Source: Pontibacillus chungwhensis (GTDB lineage Bacteria > Bacillota > Bacilli > Bacillales > BH030062). Taken from it: 64,000 nt of DNA. Where the stretch lies: NCBI RefSeq assembly GCF_030166655.1, contig NZ_CP126446.1, positions 3,968,001 through 4,032,000 of the forward strand, given 5' to 3'. This document shows positions 16,870 to 24,763 of the stretch, one piece after another. Both the position numbers and the translations under genes were made by a program. Below the pieces are notes generated by a model, which saw nothing but the letters and a program-made list of their open reading frames with translations, made no database searches and was not told where the DNA came from. How positions within the stretch are numbered: the stretch's first letter is position 1; each line of letters starts with the position of its first letter.

Positions 16870-18270
16870 TTATTCCCAGAGGCTGATGCCTTCTTTGTTT
16901 TTAATTTGCTGTTTGGAGAATTTCGTTTTGTGTTCTTTCTTTCGATCGCTTCGATAATCCAGCAACACTTCTTTGGCCACTCCCGAAAGCCGGACAATAG
17001 CGTATAAGTTAATCAGCGCCATAATCCCCATTGTAATGTCTGCTAAAAGCCAGACAAGATCAAGTTTAGCCATAGCTCCAAAGAAGACCATTGCTAGCGC
17101 TGCAAGACGGTACCAAAAGATTCGTTTAGGACTATTCTTAATAAACTGCATGTTCGTTTCCCCGTAATAGTAGTTCCCAATAATCGAACTGAAGGCAAAG
17201 AACAAGATCGCAATCGCTACGAACGTATTAGCCCAAGAACCAATGTGAGTCTCAAACGCTTGTTGAGTAATTTGTATACCCACCGCGTTTTCTAGATTCA
17301 TATAAGTAGATGGGTCCCCAGAGGAAATAATGATAAACGCTGTAGCAGAACAGATTAAAATTGTATCGACAAATACACCAAGCGTTTGAATCAGACCTTG
17401 CTTAGCTGGGTGAGAAACTTCCGCAGCTGCTGCTGCGTTTGGCGCACTACCCATACCGGCTTCATTGGAGAATAAACCACGTTTAATACCGTTTAGGATC
17501 GCTGCACCAAAGGCACCCCCTGCTACTTCCTCAATACCAAATGCATTCTGGAAAATCAGAACGAACATATCTGGTATGGCACCTATATTTGTAATTAAAA
17601 CATAGCCAGCTAGCATCAAATAAAGAATGGCCATAACTGGAATAAAAATCTGGGTAACTTTTGCAATACGTTGAATGCCACCAAAGATCACAGCAGCAGA
17701 CCCAATAACAAGAAGAACCCCCATTAAGACTTTATTAACAGAAAAAGACTCTTCAAAAGCTAAGCGAATCGTATTTGATTGCACCGCACTAAAGACAAGA
17801 CCATACGTAAATGTAATAATAATGGCGAAAGCTATACCAAGTTTTCGATTATTCAGGCCTTTTTCCATATAATAAGCCGGGCCGCCTCGATACCCATCTT
17901 CATCTTTCACTTTGTACACTTGAGCAAGTGTGCTCTCTACAAAACTGGTTGCAGACCCTAATAAGGCGATGATCCACATCCAAAATACAGCTCCTGGTCC
18001 CCCAACAGAAACGGCAAGTGCGACACCGCCGAGGTTCCCTGTCCCAACACGGGAAGCCGTACTAATAGTAAAAGATTGAAAGGCCGATGTTCCACGACCA
18101 TCATTTTTTATTGACTCTTTCTCAAACAAAACACGAAACATTTCGGCAAATAAGCGAAACTGGATAAAGCGCGTGATGACTGTGAAATAGAGTCCAACCC
18201 CAAGCAAGACAGCAATCAGAATATAGCCCCATAAGCCTTTACTGACCCACTCTAAAAATTCCATCAACAT
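16870..18270 (-). CDS. Sodium/alanine (glycine) symporter, AGCS family
   Basis: A 466-residue membrane protein with about eleven helices, of the AGCS (alanine or glycine:cation symporter) family. Diagnostic stretches are GRGTSAFQSFTISTASRVGTG, where small polar residues line the substrate and sodium site, GGPGAVFWMWIIALLGSATS, and FSNEAGMGSAPNAAAAAEV, which is nearly invariant in this family. It imports alanine, glycine or similar small amino acids with Na+. GGAGTG precedes ATG-TTG-ATG. Monocistronic. Several paralogs usually exist per Bacillus genome, so the exact substrate is open. Confidence 0.9.
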   Translation of the reverse strand: MLMEFLEWVSKGLWGYILIAVLLGVGLYFTVITRFIQFRLFAEMFRVLFEKESIKNDGRGTSAFQSFTISTASRVGTGNLGGVALAVSVGGPGAVFWMWIIALLGSATSFVESTLAQVYKVKDEDGYRGGPAYYMEKGLNNRKLGIAFAIIITFTYGLVFSAVQSNTIRLAFEESFSVNKVLMGVLLVIGSAAVIFGGIQRIAKVTQIFIPVMAILYLMLAGYVLITNIGAIPDMFVLIFQNAFGIEEVAGGAFGAAILNGIKRGLFSNEAGMGSAPNAAAAAEVSHPAKQGLIQTLGVFVDTILICSATAFIIISSGDPSTYMNLENAVGIQITQQAFETHIGSWANTFVAIAILFFAFSSIIGNYYYGETNMQFIKNSPKRIFWYRLAALAMVFFGAMAKLDLVWLLADITMGIMALINLYAIVRLSGVAKEVLLDYRSDRKKEHKTKFSKQQIKNKEGISLWE

Positions 18271-18520
18271 AGGTTTTCACTCCAAATTAAGTATTCTGTA
18301 AATTTGTTTCGGTTTATTCTATCTTTTCATTATACTTAGCAACCTTTTAAGAAGAAATAGTTTAATAGAAAATTGAGTACTTCTTCTTTATTCCATATTA
18401 AATCACCACCCTATTTTACTGTTGTATTTCCTTTTCTTTACATATCAAAACTTTAAAATTGTAATCCCTTTCAAAACCCTACTTATCTCACACTCATCCA
18501 TCTGTGATCATTATTTCCAC

Positions 18521-18546
18521 AAAAAAAAGACTTGGAAACCAAGTCT
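18521..18546 (-). terminator. Terminator of the FAD oxidoreductase gene
   Basis: An 8 bp stem, AGACTTGG/CCAAGTCT with an AAA loop, is followed by eight T on the minus strand. It overlaps the stop codon region. Confidence 0.8.
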
Positions 18547-19532
18547 CATAACTGTTTCACTAACCCACTTACGTGTTCACCAGCAGCGATTCCTGAGCGG
18601 AACGCACTCTCAAATCGAGTACGAGCGGTCTCATCCTCTTCATACAAAAAGGTATCTCCTGCAATAAATAAAGGCAAAGCGTCATGGAGGTTTAAGAATG
18701 GTTGGCTAATGACTTGAGCAGATTGCGCATACCTCCATCGTTTGAGTTGTTCAGAACGGATCGATTCGAACGGTATAAATTCTTTTCCCAAATCTTTGAT
18801 GAGACGAGTAACTTCCTCCTCATCCTGCTCGAAATGGGTCTCACTCCATTCGCTATCCATATATATACTGATTATTCGTTTATCAGATATCCCTTTTTTA
18901 TAGTGGTCAACCATTCTTTCCACACCTTCCGGGAGCCCTTTATCAACATGGCCAGATGACGGGATTGTGGTTTCTCCCGTTACCTCAAACAAGCCCACGA
19001 AAGCAGGTGATACAGAAACGTTCTTGATTTGATTAAATTTCTCAGGATCAAAGGAAACACGACTCTCTTCCAGAAGTGTAACGGTCTGTGGGAGGGGACA
19101 AGTAATGATAAGAGCCCCAGTGGTACAGGTATTTCCTTCTTCTGAAGTTAGTTGGAATCCACCAATGGATTCTTTAATGCTTGTTATACGCGTGTTAAGC
19201 TCTGGGTCCAAATCTTCCGCTAGCCTTTTTGCCAACGTATTCATTCCGTCTACACTTGTGTATCTAGGATACGGATCGCCAAACCAATGCTTAATCCAGC
19301 CTTTCTCTCTCCAATCTTCTACGTATTGCTGTAGCTCTTGAGAGCGTACTGTGAAGAATTGAGCGCCATGATCCGCTTTCCCACCTTCTATTCGTCGTGT
19401 AGCTAACCGTCCTCCTACACTTTTCCCTTTGTCTATAAGCTGAACATCTTCAACTCCGTTTAATCGCAGCGTTCGAGCCGCCATAATTCCTGATAGTCCT
19501 GCACCTATGATGGTGACTTGAGCATCTCTCAT
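18546..19532 (-). CDS. Renalase-like FAD/NAD(P)-dependent amine oxidase family protein
   Basis: A 328-residue soluble flavoprotein. The dinucleotide fold is VTIIGAGLSGIMAARTL at the N-terminus, followed by the acidic strand end QLIDKG and the arginine-rich SVGGRLATRR turn of amine oxidases. GKADHGAQFFTVRS is typical of the renalase-like NAD(P)-binding group, and LFIAGDTF near the end is the flavin-contacting motif. Start chosen at MRDAQVTIIG, which follows GGAGGG by five bases. The gene stands alone. Bacterial renalases oxidise mis-hydrogenated NAD(P)H isomers, but a different amine substrate is equally possible. Confidence 0.75.
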   Translation of the reverse strand: MRDAQVTIIGAGLSGIMAARTLRLNGVEDVQLIDKGKSVGGRLATRRIEGGKADHGAQFFTVRSQELQQYVEDWREKGWIKHWFGDPYPRYTSVDGMNTLAKRLAEDLDPELNTRITSIKESIGGFQLTSEEGNTCTTGALIITCPLPQTVTLLEESRVSFDPEKFNQIKNVSVSPAFVGLFEVTGETTIPSSGHVDKGLPEGVERMVDHYKKGISDKRIISIYMDSEWSETHFEQDEEEVTRLIKDLGKEFIPFESIRSEQLKRWRYAQSAQVISQPFLNLHDALPLFIAGDTFLYEEDETARTRFESAFRSGIAAGEHVSGLVKQL

Positions 19533-19667
19533 ACGAACCCTCCAATACATCATCTACTGCCCTTATACCCCATTTTATGAACCCTTATAAACATGGCAAC
19601 ACATTTCAGCCTATCGGATAAAACTTGCTGATCTGTTTATGTTAATGCTTAAAGGAGGTGAACAGAA

Positions 19668-19868
19668 GTGGCTAAGCATCGTAATCAACCAACGAACGTA
19701 GATGACGTAAAAGCACGGAACGCAAATTCCGGGATGAGTTACAAAGAAGTAGAAGAATACATGGCCAAGACAACAGGCGGTCATGATACCAAACAATACA
19801 GCAACACCAATCCCGCCACCGTACGCAGAAAAATAGAATCCAAAAACTCCGAAAGCAACCCGTACTAA
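19668..19868 (+). CDS. Probable gamma-type small acid-soluble spore protein
   Basis: A 66-residue hydrophilic protein rich in Asn, Lys and Thr and without hydrophobic core. Two loosely repeated blocks, TNVDDVKARNANS and TNPATVRRKIESKNSES, resemble the TNAQEVRKQNQQS repeats of gamma-type SASP (SspE), which are amino acid stores degraded at germination. The start is GTG with a near-perfect AAAGGAGGTG eight bases upstream, a strong sign of real translation. The repeats are shorter than in typical SspE, so the family call is moderate. If correct it is expressed in the forespore, presumably by sigma-G. No promoter was identified. Confidence 0.6.
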   Translation: MAKHRNQPTNVDDVKARNANSGMSYKEVEEYMAKTTGGHDTKQYSNTNPATVRRKIESKNSESNPY

Positions 19869-19889
19869 CCAAATTAATGCTTTAGCGAA

Positions 19890-19965
19890 AGAAAGGGTGT
19901 CAGACACCCTTTAATACGGTAAAGTGCCGCACTAAAAAAAGGCGCCCTTTTTGGGGCGTCTTTTT
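19890..19965. terminator. Tandem hairpins between SASP-like gene and MATE gene
   Basis: A perfect palindrome (AAAGGGTGTC-A-GACACCCTTT, 19890-19912) is followed by AGGCGCCC…GGGGCGTCT (about 19940-19960) with A residues before and T residues after. The second hairpin can terminate both convergent genes. Confidence 0.75.
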
Positions 19966-21364
19966 AAGTGGTTGTTGAGGGTTGTACTGGTTCATAGACT
20001 TCATTATTTTCATCATCTTTAGCTTTAAAGAATAGGTCTCGGTCTTTATAGAGGAAAAACACAGATAAGATAAACGCCAGCAAGTCTGATAACGGAAAGG
20101 CTAACCACACACCGGTTACTCCCAGGTTAAACATGGTAGGCAGCACCAGGACAAGCGGGATCAAGAACATGACTTGGCGGGCCACAGAGAGAATGAATGC
20201 AGGCTTCGCCATACCGAGGGCCTGATAAAGGCCTCCACTCACAACTTGCGCTCCGATCAGAATAGCTAATGCAAAAATCACTCGCATCGATAAAGCACCC
20301 GACTCAATAACAGCAGGATCCCCAGTGAAAATTTTCATAAGAGCTTCTGGGAAAGCCATCATCACAACAAAGACAATGACAGAGATTACAGTAGCAACTT
20401 TTAACCCGAGCCAAATAATCTCACGTAACCGCCCAAACTGTTTCGCTCCGTAATTGTATCCGATAATAGGCTGCATCCCCTGCAAGACGCCAATCATAGG
20501 CATAATAGCAAGCATGGTGACCTTTTGAACAATCCCAAAGACTCCAACTTCAAATGAACCTCCATACCGTATGAGCATGGCATTGATCGCAATCATCATT
20601 GCGCTCCCCCCTACTTGACGTATGAAGGCAGGGAACCCAATCACTAGTACTTCTTTCATCAAGTCAAAGCGAGCTTTAAAGTACTCCAGCCCTACATCAA
20701 GGGAGCTTTTCCCTGATGTGAAATAGCGCAGTACAACAATCGTTACAGAGGCTTGGGAAATCACTGTAGCAATAGACGCACCACGAACCCCCATGTCTAA
20801 ACCAAAAATAAAAATCGGGTCCAGAATCGTATTTAATACCGCCGGAATAATCATCGTAATCATGGCAAAACGAGAATTGCCTTCTGACCGGATGATGTTA
20901 TTGGATGCAAAAGCAAAACCGAAAAAGATCGACCCAAGCATAATAGGAAACAGATACTCTTTGGCATATGGTAAAATATCCGGCGTTGCACCGAATACAG
21001 TAAGTAAAGGCTCCATGAACGTAAAAGCGCCAATTATGGACACTACGCTCACCGCAGCAATCATAATAACAAGATTACCTAAGACCTCATTTGCGTCCTG
21101 TTGACGATCTTCACCAAGGCGTCTTGAGACAACAGAAGCTCCCCCGATCCCTACAGCTGCTGCAATGGCCATGATAATCATCATAATTGGAAAACTAATG
21201 CTGACACCTGCTACCCCGTCAATTCCTACCCCTCTTGCGATAAATAACGTATCTACTACGTTATACAGTGCCATAACGAGCATTCCGATCATGGCTGGCA
21301 CTGAGAGATTAAACAATAACTTCGGAATTGGCTCTGTGCCAAGCCGTTGACTTTGTTGTTTCAT
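19964..21364 (-). CDS. MATE family multidrug efflux transporter (MepA-like)
   Basis: A 466-residue, 12-helix transporter of the MATE/NorM superfamily (DinF-MepA branch). Typical marks are GTEPIPKLLFNLSVPAMIGMLV at the N-terminus, GVAGVSISFPIMMIIMA in helix 2, GGASVVSRRLGE after it, and the pseudo-repeat QGMQPIIGYNYGA in the second half. It would expel cationic drugs against Na+ or H+ flow. It lies 18 bases behind a marR gene on the same strand, the same pairing as mepR-mepA in Staphylococcus, so repression by that MarR is likely. GAGGGGGAAA precedes the ATG. Confidence 0.9.
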   Translation of the reverse strand: MKQQSQRLGTEPIPKLLFNLSVPAMIGMLVMALYNVVDTLFIARGVGIDGVAGVSISFPIMMIIMAIAAAVGIGGASVVSRRLGEDRQQDANEVLGNLVIMIAAVSVVSIIGAFTFMEPLLTVFGATPDILPYAKEYLFPIMLGSIFFGFAFASNNIIRSEGNSRFAMITMIIPAVLNTILDPIFIFGLDMGVRGASIATVISQASVTIVVLRYFTSGKSSLDVGLEYFKARFDLMKEVLVIGFPAFIRQVGGSAMMIAINAMLIRYGGSFEVGVFGIVQKVTMLAIMPMIGVLQGMQPIIGYNYGAKQFGRLREIIWLGLKVATVISVIVFVVMMAFPEALMKIFTGDPAVIESGALSMRVIFALAILIGAQVVSGGLYQALGMAKPAFILSVARQVMFLIPLVLVLPTMFNLGVTGVWLAFPLSDLLAFILSVFFLYKDRDLFFKAKDDENNEVYEPVQPSTTT

Positions 21365-21382
21365 CCCATTTCCCCCTCTAAT

Positions 21383-21823
21383 TTATTCTTCTTGTGAAGA
21401 TTCCACGTTTTGCTTCATCTTTTTAAGCCAGGAAATCATCTTTTGCTGCTCTTCAGGTGTAAATCCCTCTCCAAGTTGGCTTTCTGTTCCATTGATTAAA
21501 TTCCAAAGCTGACCATCTATCTCTCTTCCTTTTTCCGTCAAAGAAATTAGTTTGGTTCGCCGATCCTCTTTGCTTTGTTGCTTCAGGATTAACTCTTTTT
21601 TTAACATTGAGTCTACTAGCCCATTCATCGAAGAGCCTTTAATATACAAGCGCTTCTGCATCTCACTTTGAGCCTGCTCCCCGTGCTCAGACAAGAAGTA
21701 AAGCACCTTCGCTTGCGCTAACGTCAGGCCGTATTCTGAGAGCTTTTGATTGTATTGATTTTGTATAAAATGGGAAACGACGTTAATGTGGTAACCTAAT
21801 AAATTTTCTATATTGCGGTCCAT
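21383..21823 (-). CDS. MarR family transcriptional regulator
   Basis: A 146-residue winged-helix regulator: LTLAQAKVLYFLSEH, recognition region QKRLYIKGSSMNGLVDSMLKKELI, and the wing SKEDRRTKLISLTEKGREI. It is the first gene of a two-gene operon with the MATE pump. Its own promoter carries a perfect palindrome between the -35 and -10 boxes, so autoregulation is the simplest reading. TTAGGAGG precedes the ATG. Ligands are unknown. The same palindrome stands before the MFS pump at 62667, suggesting one regulator for two pumps. Confidence 0.88.
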   Translation of the reverse strand: MDRNIENLLGYHINVVSHFIQNQYNQKLSEYGLTLAQAKVLYFLSEHGEQAQSEMQKRLYIKGSSMNGLVDSMLKKELILKQQSKEDRRTKLISLTEKGREIDGQLWNLINGTESQLGEGFTPEEQQKMISWLKKMKQNVESSQEE

Positions 21824-21847
21824 TACTTAGCCTCCTAAGTAATCTTT

Positions 21848-21876
21848 ATTATATTTCGATACTCGAAATTTATAAA
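21848..21876 (-). promoter_or_regulatory. Promoter of the marR-MATE operon with embedded operator
   Basis: On the minus strand TTTATA (21876-21871) and a perfect TATAAT (21853-21848) are 17 bases apart. The palindrome ATTTCGA-TAC-TCGAAAT (21853-21869) fills the spacer exactly, so a bound MarR dimer would block RNA polymerase. Confidence 0.75.
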
Positions 21877-21944
21877 GATGATTACTCCTACTATTTACAC
21901 TTAAAGGAAAAAGTCTGGGTAAGATGATTCTCCCCCTCAAACGC

Positions 21945-21976
21945 GAAAAAAAGAGCCGCCCTTAAGGCAGCTCTTA
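21945..21976 (-). terminator. Intrinsic terminator after proC
   Basis: The stem AGAGC-GCC…GGC-GCTCT is followed by T residues on the minus strand, right at the proC stop. Confidence 0.7.
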
Positions 21977-22780
21977 TTCACTCATTTTATTTACTTTATC
22001 CGTACAGGCTTCCATAGCAGATAGAAGAACCCCCCGTAGTCCTTCATCCTCCAAACGAGCAACCGCTTCGATTGTGGACCCTCCTGGGGAGCAGACTTCA
22101 TCTTTTAACTCTCCAGGATGCTTGCCTGTTTCGAGTACCATTTTCGCCGCTCCAAGAACCGCTTGCGATGCCATACGATAGGATTGATCACGCGTGAGCC
22201 CCTGTCGCACGCCACCGTCAGCCATTGCCTCAATCAGCATATATACATAGGCCGGGGACGAGCCACTAATGGAAGGAACAGCTTTCATTTGTTCTTCACT
22301 CAGAATCTCAACTTTCCCGAAGCTTTCAAGGAGTTCAACTACGACTGAGAGTTCAGCATTCGCGACTTGTTTATTTGGTGAAATAGCTGTCATTCCCTCT
22401 TGTACAAGAGATGGTGTATTCGGCATAGCCTGTATCACTTTCACTTCTTTTCCGAAGGCTTTCTCAATATCTGAGGAGGAAATGCCTGGGGCAATGGTGA
22501 TAACGATTGCTTCATCCTTCACGGAATGACGCACTTCGTGAATAACCGCTTCATAAGAATAAGGTTTCACGGCAAGGATTAGAATATCAGCTACTTCTGC
22601 AATCGCTCGGTTATCATGGTTGGTTTGAATACCGAACCGTTCGAAGACATGATCGAGAGTAGCAGGCGTAAGAGCGCTTGCTATAATTTGATCTTTCGGG
22701 ATCACCTCGGCCCCGACCATCCCTCCGATCATCGCCTGGGCCATCTTACCTGAACCAATAAATCCAACTGTTTGCTGCAT
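21974..22780 (-). CDS. proC: Pyrroline-5-carboxylate reductase
   Basis: This enzyme reduces 1-pyrroline-5-carboxylate to L-proline with NAD(P)H, the last step of proline synthesis. It has 268 residues. The Rossmann motif VGFIGSGKMAQAMIGG opens the protein, AMPNTPSLVQEGMTA lies mid-chain, and the family signature LKDEVCSPGGSTIEAV with SGSSPAYVYMLIEAMADGG in the helical dimer domain is complete. The gene is alone with its terminator, so osmotic control seen in some proHJ-type operons is not evident. Proline is a common osmolyte in moderately halophilic Bacilli, but a purely anabolic role is as likely. Confidence 0.94.
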   Translation of the reverse strand: MQQTVGFIGSGKMAQAMIGGMVGAEVIPKDQIIASALTPATLDHVFERFGIQTNHDNRAIAEVADILILAVKPYSYEAVIHEVRHSVKDEAIVITIAPGISSSDIEKAFGKEVKVIQAMPNTPSLVQEGMTAISPNKQVANAELSVVVELLESFGKVEILSEEQMKAVPSISGSSPAYVYMLIEAMADGGVRQGLTRDQSYRMASQAVLGAAKMVLETGKHPGELKDEVCSPGGSTIEAVARLEDEGLRGVLLSAMEACTDKVNKMSE

Positions 22781-22958
22781 GACTGTTCACGTCCTTTTGT
22801 TTCGTTCATAAGTACATACTCAGTATTTAAGCGTAACAACCTCTAATGAAAAAAGCAAAGCGGCTGTTTTAGCATCATCTTAATTAGACAAGGACGTTAC
22901 AGATCACATTTCTTAGTGTGCATTAAAATGTTGATCACACGACGCTCAAAAGAACCGA

Positions 22959-23495
22959 TCATTCATCGGCCAGAAACCCTCTCTCCCCGAGAGCCTCAAC
23001 AGCTTCCTGGAGGTGGTTCTCATTTTTAGCCGTGATGGTATGCATATGAATGCCGCCTGTTAGCTCTAACAGATAGGAAGCTTTCTTTGAGGTTACTTGT
23101 TGTACAAAATCTTCTACTTCTTTCCGATTGGATATTCGCAGGGTTGCTGTTAAGTCTCCATAAACCGGATGTTCGACTGAAACATCCTTAATGACAACCC
23201 CGTGGTCAACAAGGATATTCAGCTCCTCTTTCGTCTCTTCAGGAGAGTGAATACACGCTACCGTCCGCTCATACACTTCACTCGGCTTATCCTTCATATA
23301 TAAATACCCTTGGCTCGTTGCAATTATGGGTTCGTTTTTAGCCTTTAACAGAGAAATGTCCCCCACAATGACCTGGCGGCTTACATTCGTGCGCTCAGCC
23401 AGTTCTCCACCTTTAACCGGCGTACCCTGATCTTTTAAGATGCTTAATAAAAGCTGTCTTCTTTCTTCACCTAAAATTTTTCGCTGTTCGCTCAT
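22959..23495 (-). CDS. niaR: NAD biosynthesis repressor NiaR (YrxA)
   Basis: A 178-residue regulator with an N-terminal HTH_11 domain (RRQLLLSILKDQGTPVKGGELAERTNVSRQVIVGDI) and a C-terminal 3H domain, whose conserved histidines appear in DHGVVIKDVSVEHPVYGD and GGIHMHTI. With nicotinate as corepressor it shuts off nadB-nadC-nadA and nadS-niaR. It follows nadS after 28 bases and is transcribed divergently from nadBCA, exactly as in B. subtilis. GAAGGAGC precedes the ATG. Confidence 0.93.
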   Translation of the reverse strand: MSEQRKILGEERRQLLLSILKDQGTPVKGGELAERTNVSRQVIVGDISLLKAKNEPIIATSQGYLYMKDKPSEVYERTVACIHSPEETKEELNILVDHGVVIKDVSVEHPVYGDLTATLRISNRKEVEDFVQQVTSKKASYLLELTGGIHMHTITAKNENHLQEAVEALGERGFLADE

Positions 23496-23523
23496 GCTTT
23501 TGCTCCTTCTTTCAACTTTGACG

Positions 23524-24660
23524 TTATTGTACCACAGCCGCCGCTCTCTCTTCGATTACCCTACGTAACCAATCAGAAAGTTCTTTCACATCTTCTAAGG
23601 TTTGATCATGTCCAAACGAGAGTCGGATAAACGTTCTGGCTTCGTCCACTGTTTTCCCCATAGAGAGTAATGTTCGAGATGGCTTCTGAGATCCAACCTG
23701 ACAAGCTGTACCCGTAGAGAAGCAAAAGCCTGCTCGATTCCCTTCAAGCATAAGCCACTGACCTTCTAATCGGTGAACGAGAAGGCCCATGATCGGAACC
23801 CTTTGGTCAGAAGGGACAATCTCGACTTTACCAGGAACCCTCGAAAGATCCCTTTCAATGACATGCTTCCATGCAGCGAACTTTTCTTGAAATATAGCCA
23901 TGGTGTTCACGCATTTTTCTGCTGCTACCGTAAATGCCGCAATACCAGGAACATTCAGTGTTCCAGCACGCATCCCAGCTTCATGAACTCCATTTGGAAG
24001 GAACGGCTGATACGTATATAGGGGGGATAAATAAAGGGCCCCTACTCCTTTTGGGCCATACACTTTATGTCCTGAAAGGGTTAATCCATCTACATATTGT
24101 GTCACCTGGCTCAGGTCAAGCTTCCCGAATGACTGAACACAGTCACTGTGGAAGAAGGCCCCGGATCCCCTGCAAATCGCCGCAATCTCCTCTAATGGCT
24201 GTACCGTTCCAATTTCACTATTCACGTGATGGATTGAAACAAGGGCTGTATCGTTTGTGACAAGAGCCTTTAAGATACCAATATCCACCACCCCTTCGCT
24301 TGTCAGAGGTACGTGACTGACGTTGTAACCTTGTTCTTCAAATTTCAAAGCTGCATTTCTAACAGAGGCATGCTCCCCTTCTGAAAGTACAATATGACGT
24401 CCCTTATGGGCAGACAACAGTGCTTGAAAGGCTAGAAAATTCCCCTCACTTCCCCCGCTTGTAAAGTAGACACCCTTCGCCTCTCCCCCAATAAGATGAG
24501 AAAGCGTCTCCCGGCAATGTTCTATGAGACGACTGGCCTTTGTCCCCGCATCATGTAAACTCGTACTATTTCCCACATACTCCCTTGAAGCTTTAACATA
24601 CGTTTCAAGAGCCTCCTCATCGATCGGACAGGAGGCAGCATAGTCAAAATATCCCTTCAA
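23524..24660 (-). CDS. nadS: NifS/IscS-like cysteine desulfurase for NadA (NadS)
   Basis: A PLP-dependent desulfurase of about 378 residues that supplies sulfur for the Fe-S cluster of quinolinate synthase. FDYAASCPIDEEAL at the N-terminus, SIHHVNSEIGTVQPL, HSDCVQSFGK and the lysine motif LSGHKVYGPKG are family marks, and the sulfur-carrying cysteine lies in CFSTGTACQVG. I prefer the TTG at 24660 because AAAGGGTG is six bases before it; a GTG nine bases earlier would leave no spacing. Called nifS in B. subtilis. Divergent from nadB over a NiaR palindrome. Confidence 0.9.
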   Translation of the reverse strand: MKGYFDYAASCPIDEEALETYVKASREYVGNSTSLHDAGTKASRLIEHCRETLSHLIGGEAKGVYFTSGGSEGNFLAFQALLSAHKGRHIVLSEGEHASVRNAALKFEEQGYNVSHVPLTSEGVVDIGILKALVTNDTALVSIHHVNSEIGTVQPLEEIAAICRGSGAFFHSDCVQSFGKLDLSQVTQYVDGLTLSGHKVYGPKGVGALYLSPLYTYQPFLPNGVHEAGMRAGTLNVPGIAAFTVAAEKCVNTMAIFQEKFAAWKHVIERDLSRVPGKVEIVPSDQRVPIMGLLVHRLEGQWLMLEGNRAGFCFSTGTACQVGSQKPSRTLLSMGKTVDEARTFIRLSFGHDQTLEDVKELSDWLRRVIEERAAAVVQ

Positions 24661-24694
24661 TGTTCTCACCCTTTCTAAAATCCGGATAAAACTC

Positions 24695-24750
24695 TTGTCA
24701 TTAGTTTAATTCTGTGTAAATATAAGTGTCAAGACACCTGTTAAAACAGG
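24695..24750. promoter_or_regulatory. Divergent nadS/nadB control region with NiaR-type palindrome
   Basis: GTGTC-AA-GACAC (24726-24737) is a perfect palindrome overlapping the -35 box TTGACA of nadS on the minus strand and lying just past TTGTCA/TAAATA (24695, 24717) of nadB. A second perfect palindrome CCTGTT-AA-AACAGG (24737-24750) abuts it and covers the start of the nadB ribosome binding site. The first is a convincing NiaR operator by position. The second may be part of the same extended site. Confidence 0.7.
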
Positions 24751-24763
24751 AGGGATTTCAACA

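Noticed and set aside
19672-19907. Minus-strand hydrophobic frames opposite the SASP-like gene
   Set aside because: They lie antisense to a gene with a near-perfect ribosome binding site and have no start signals of their own.
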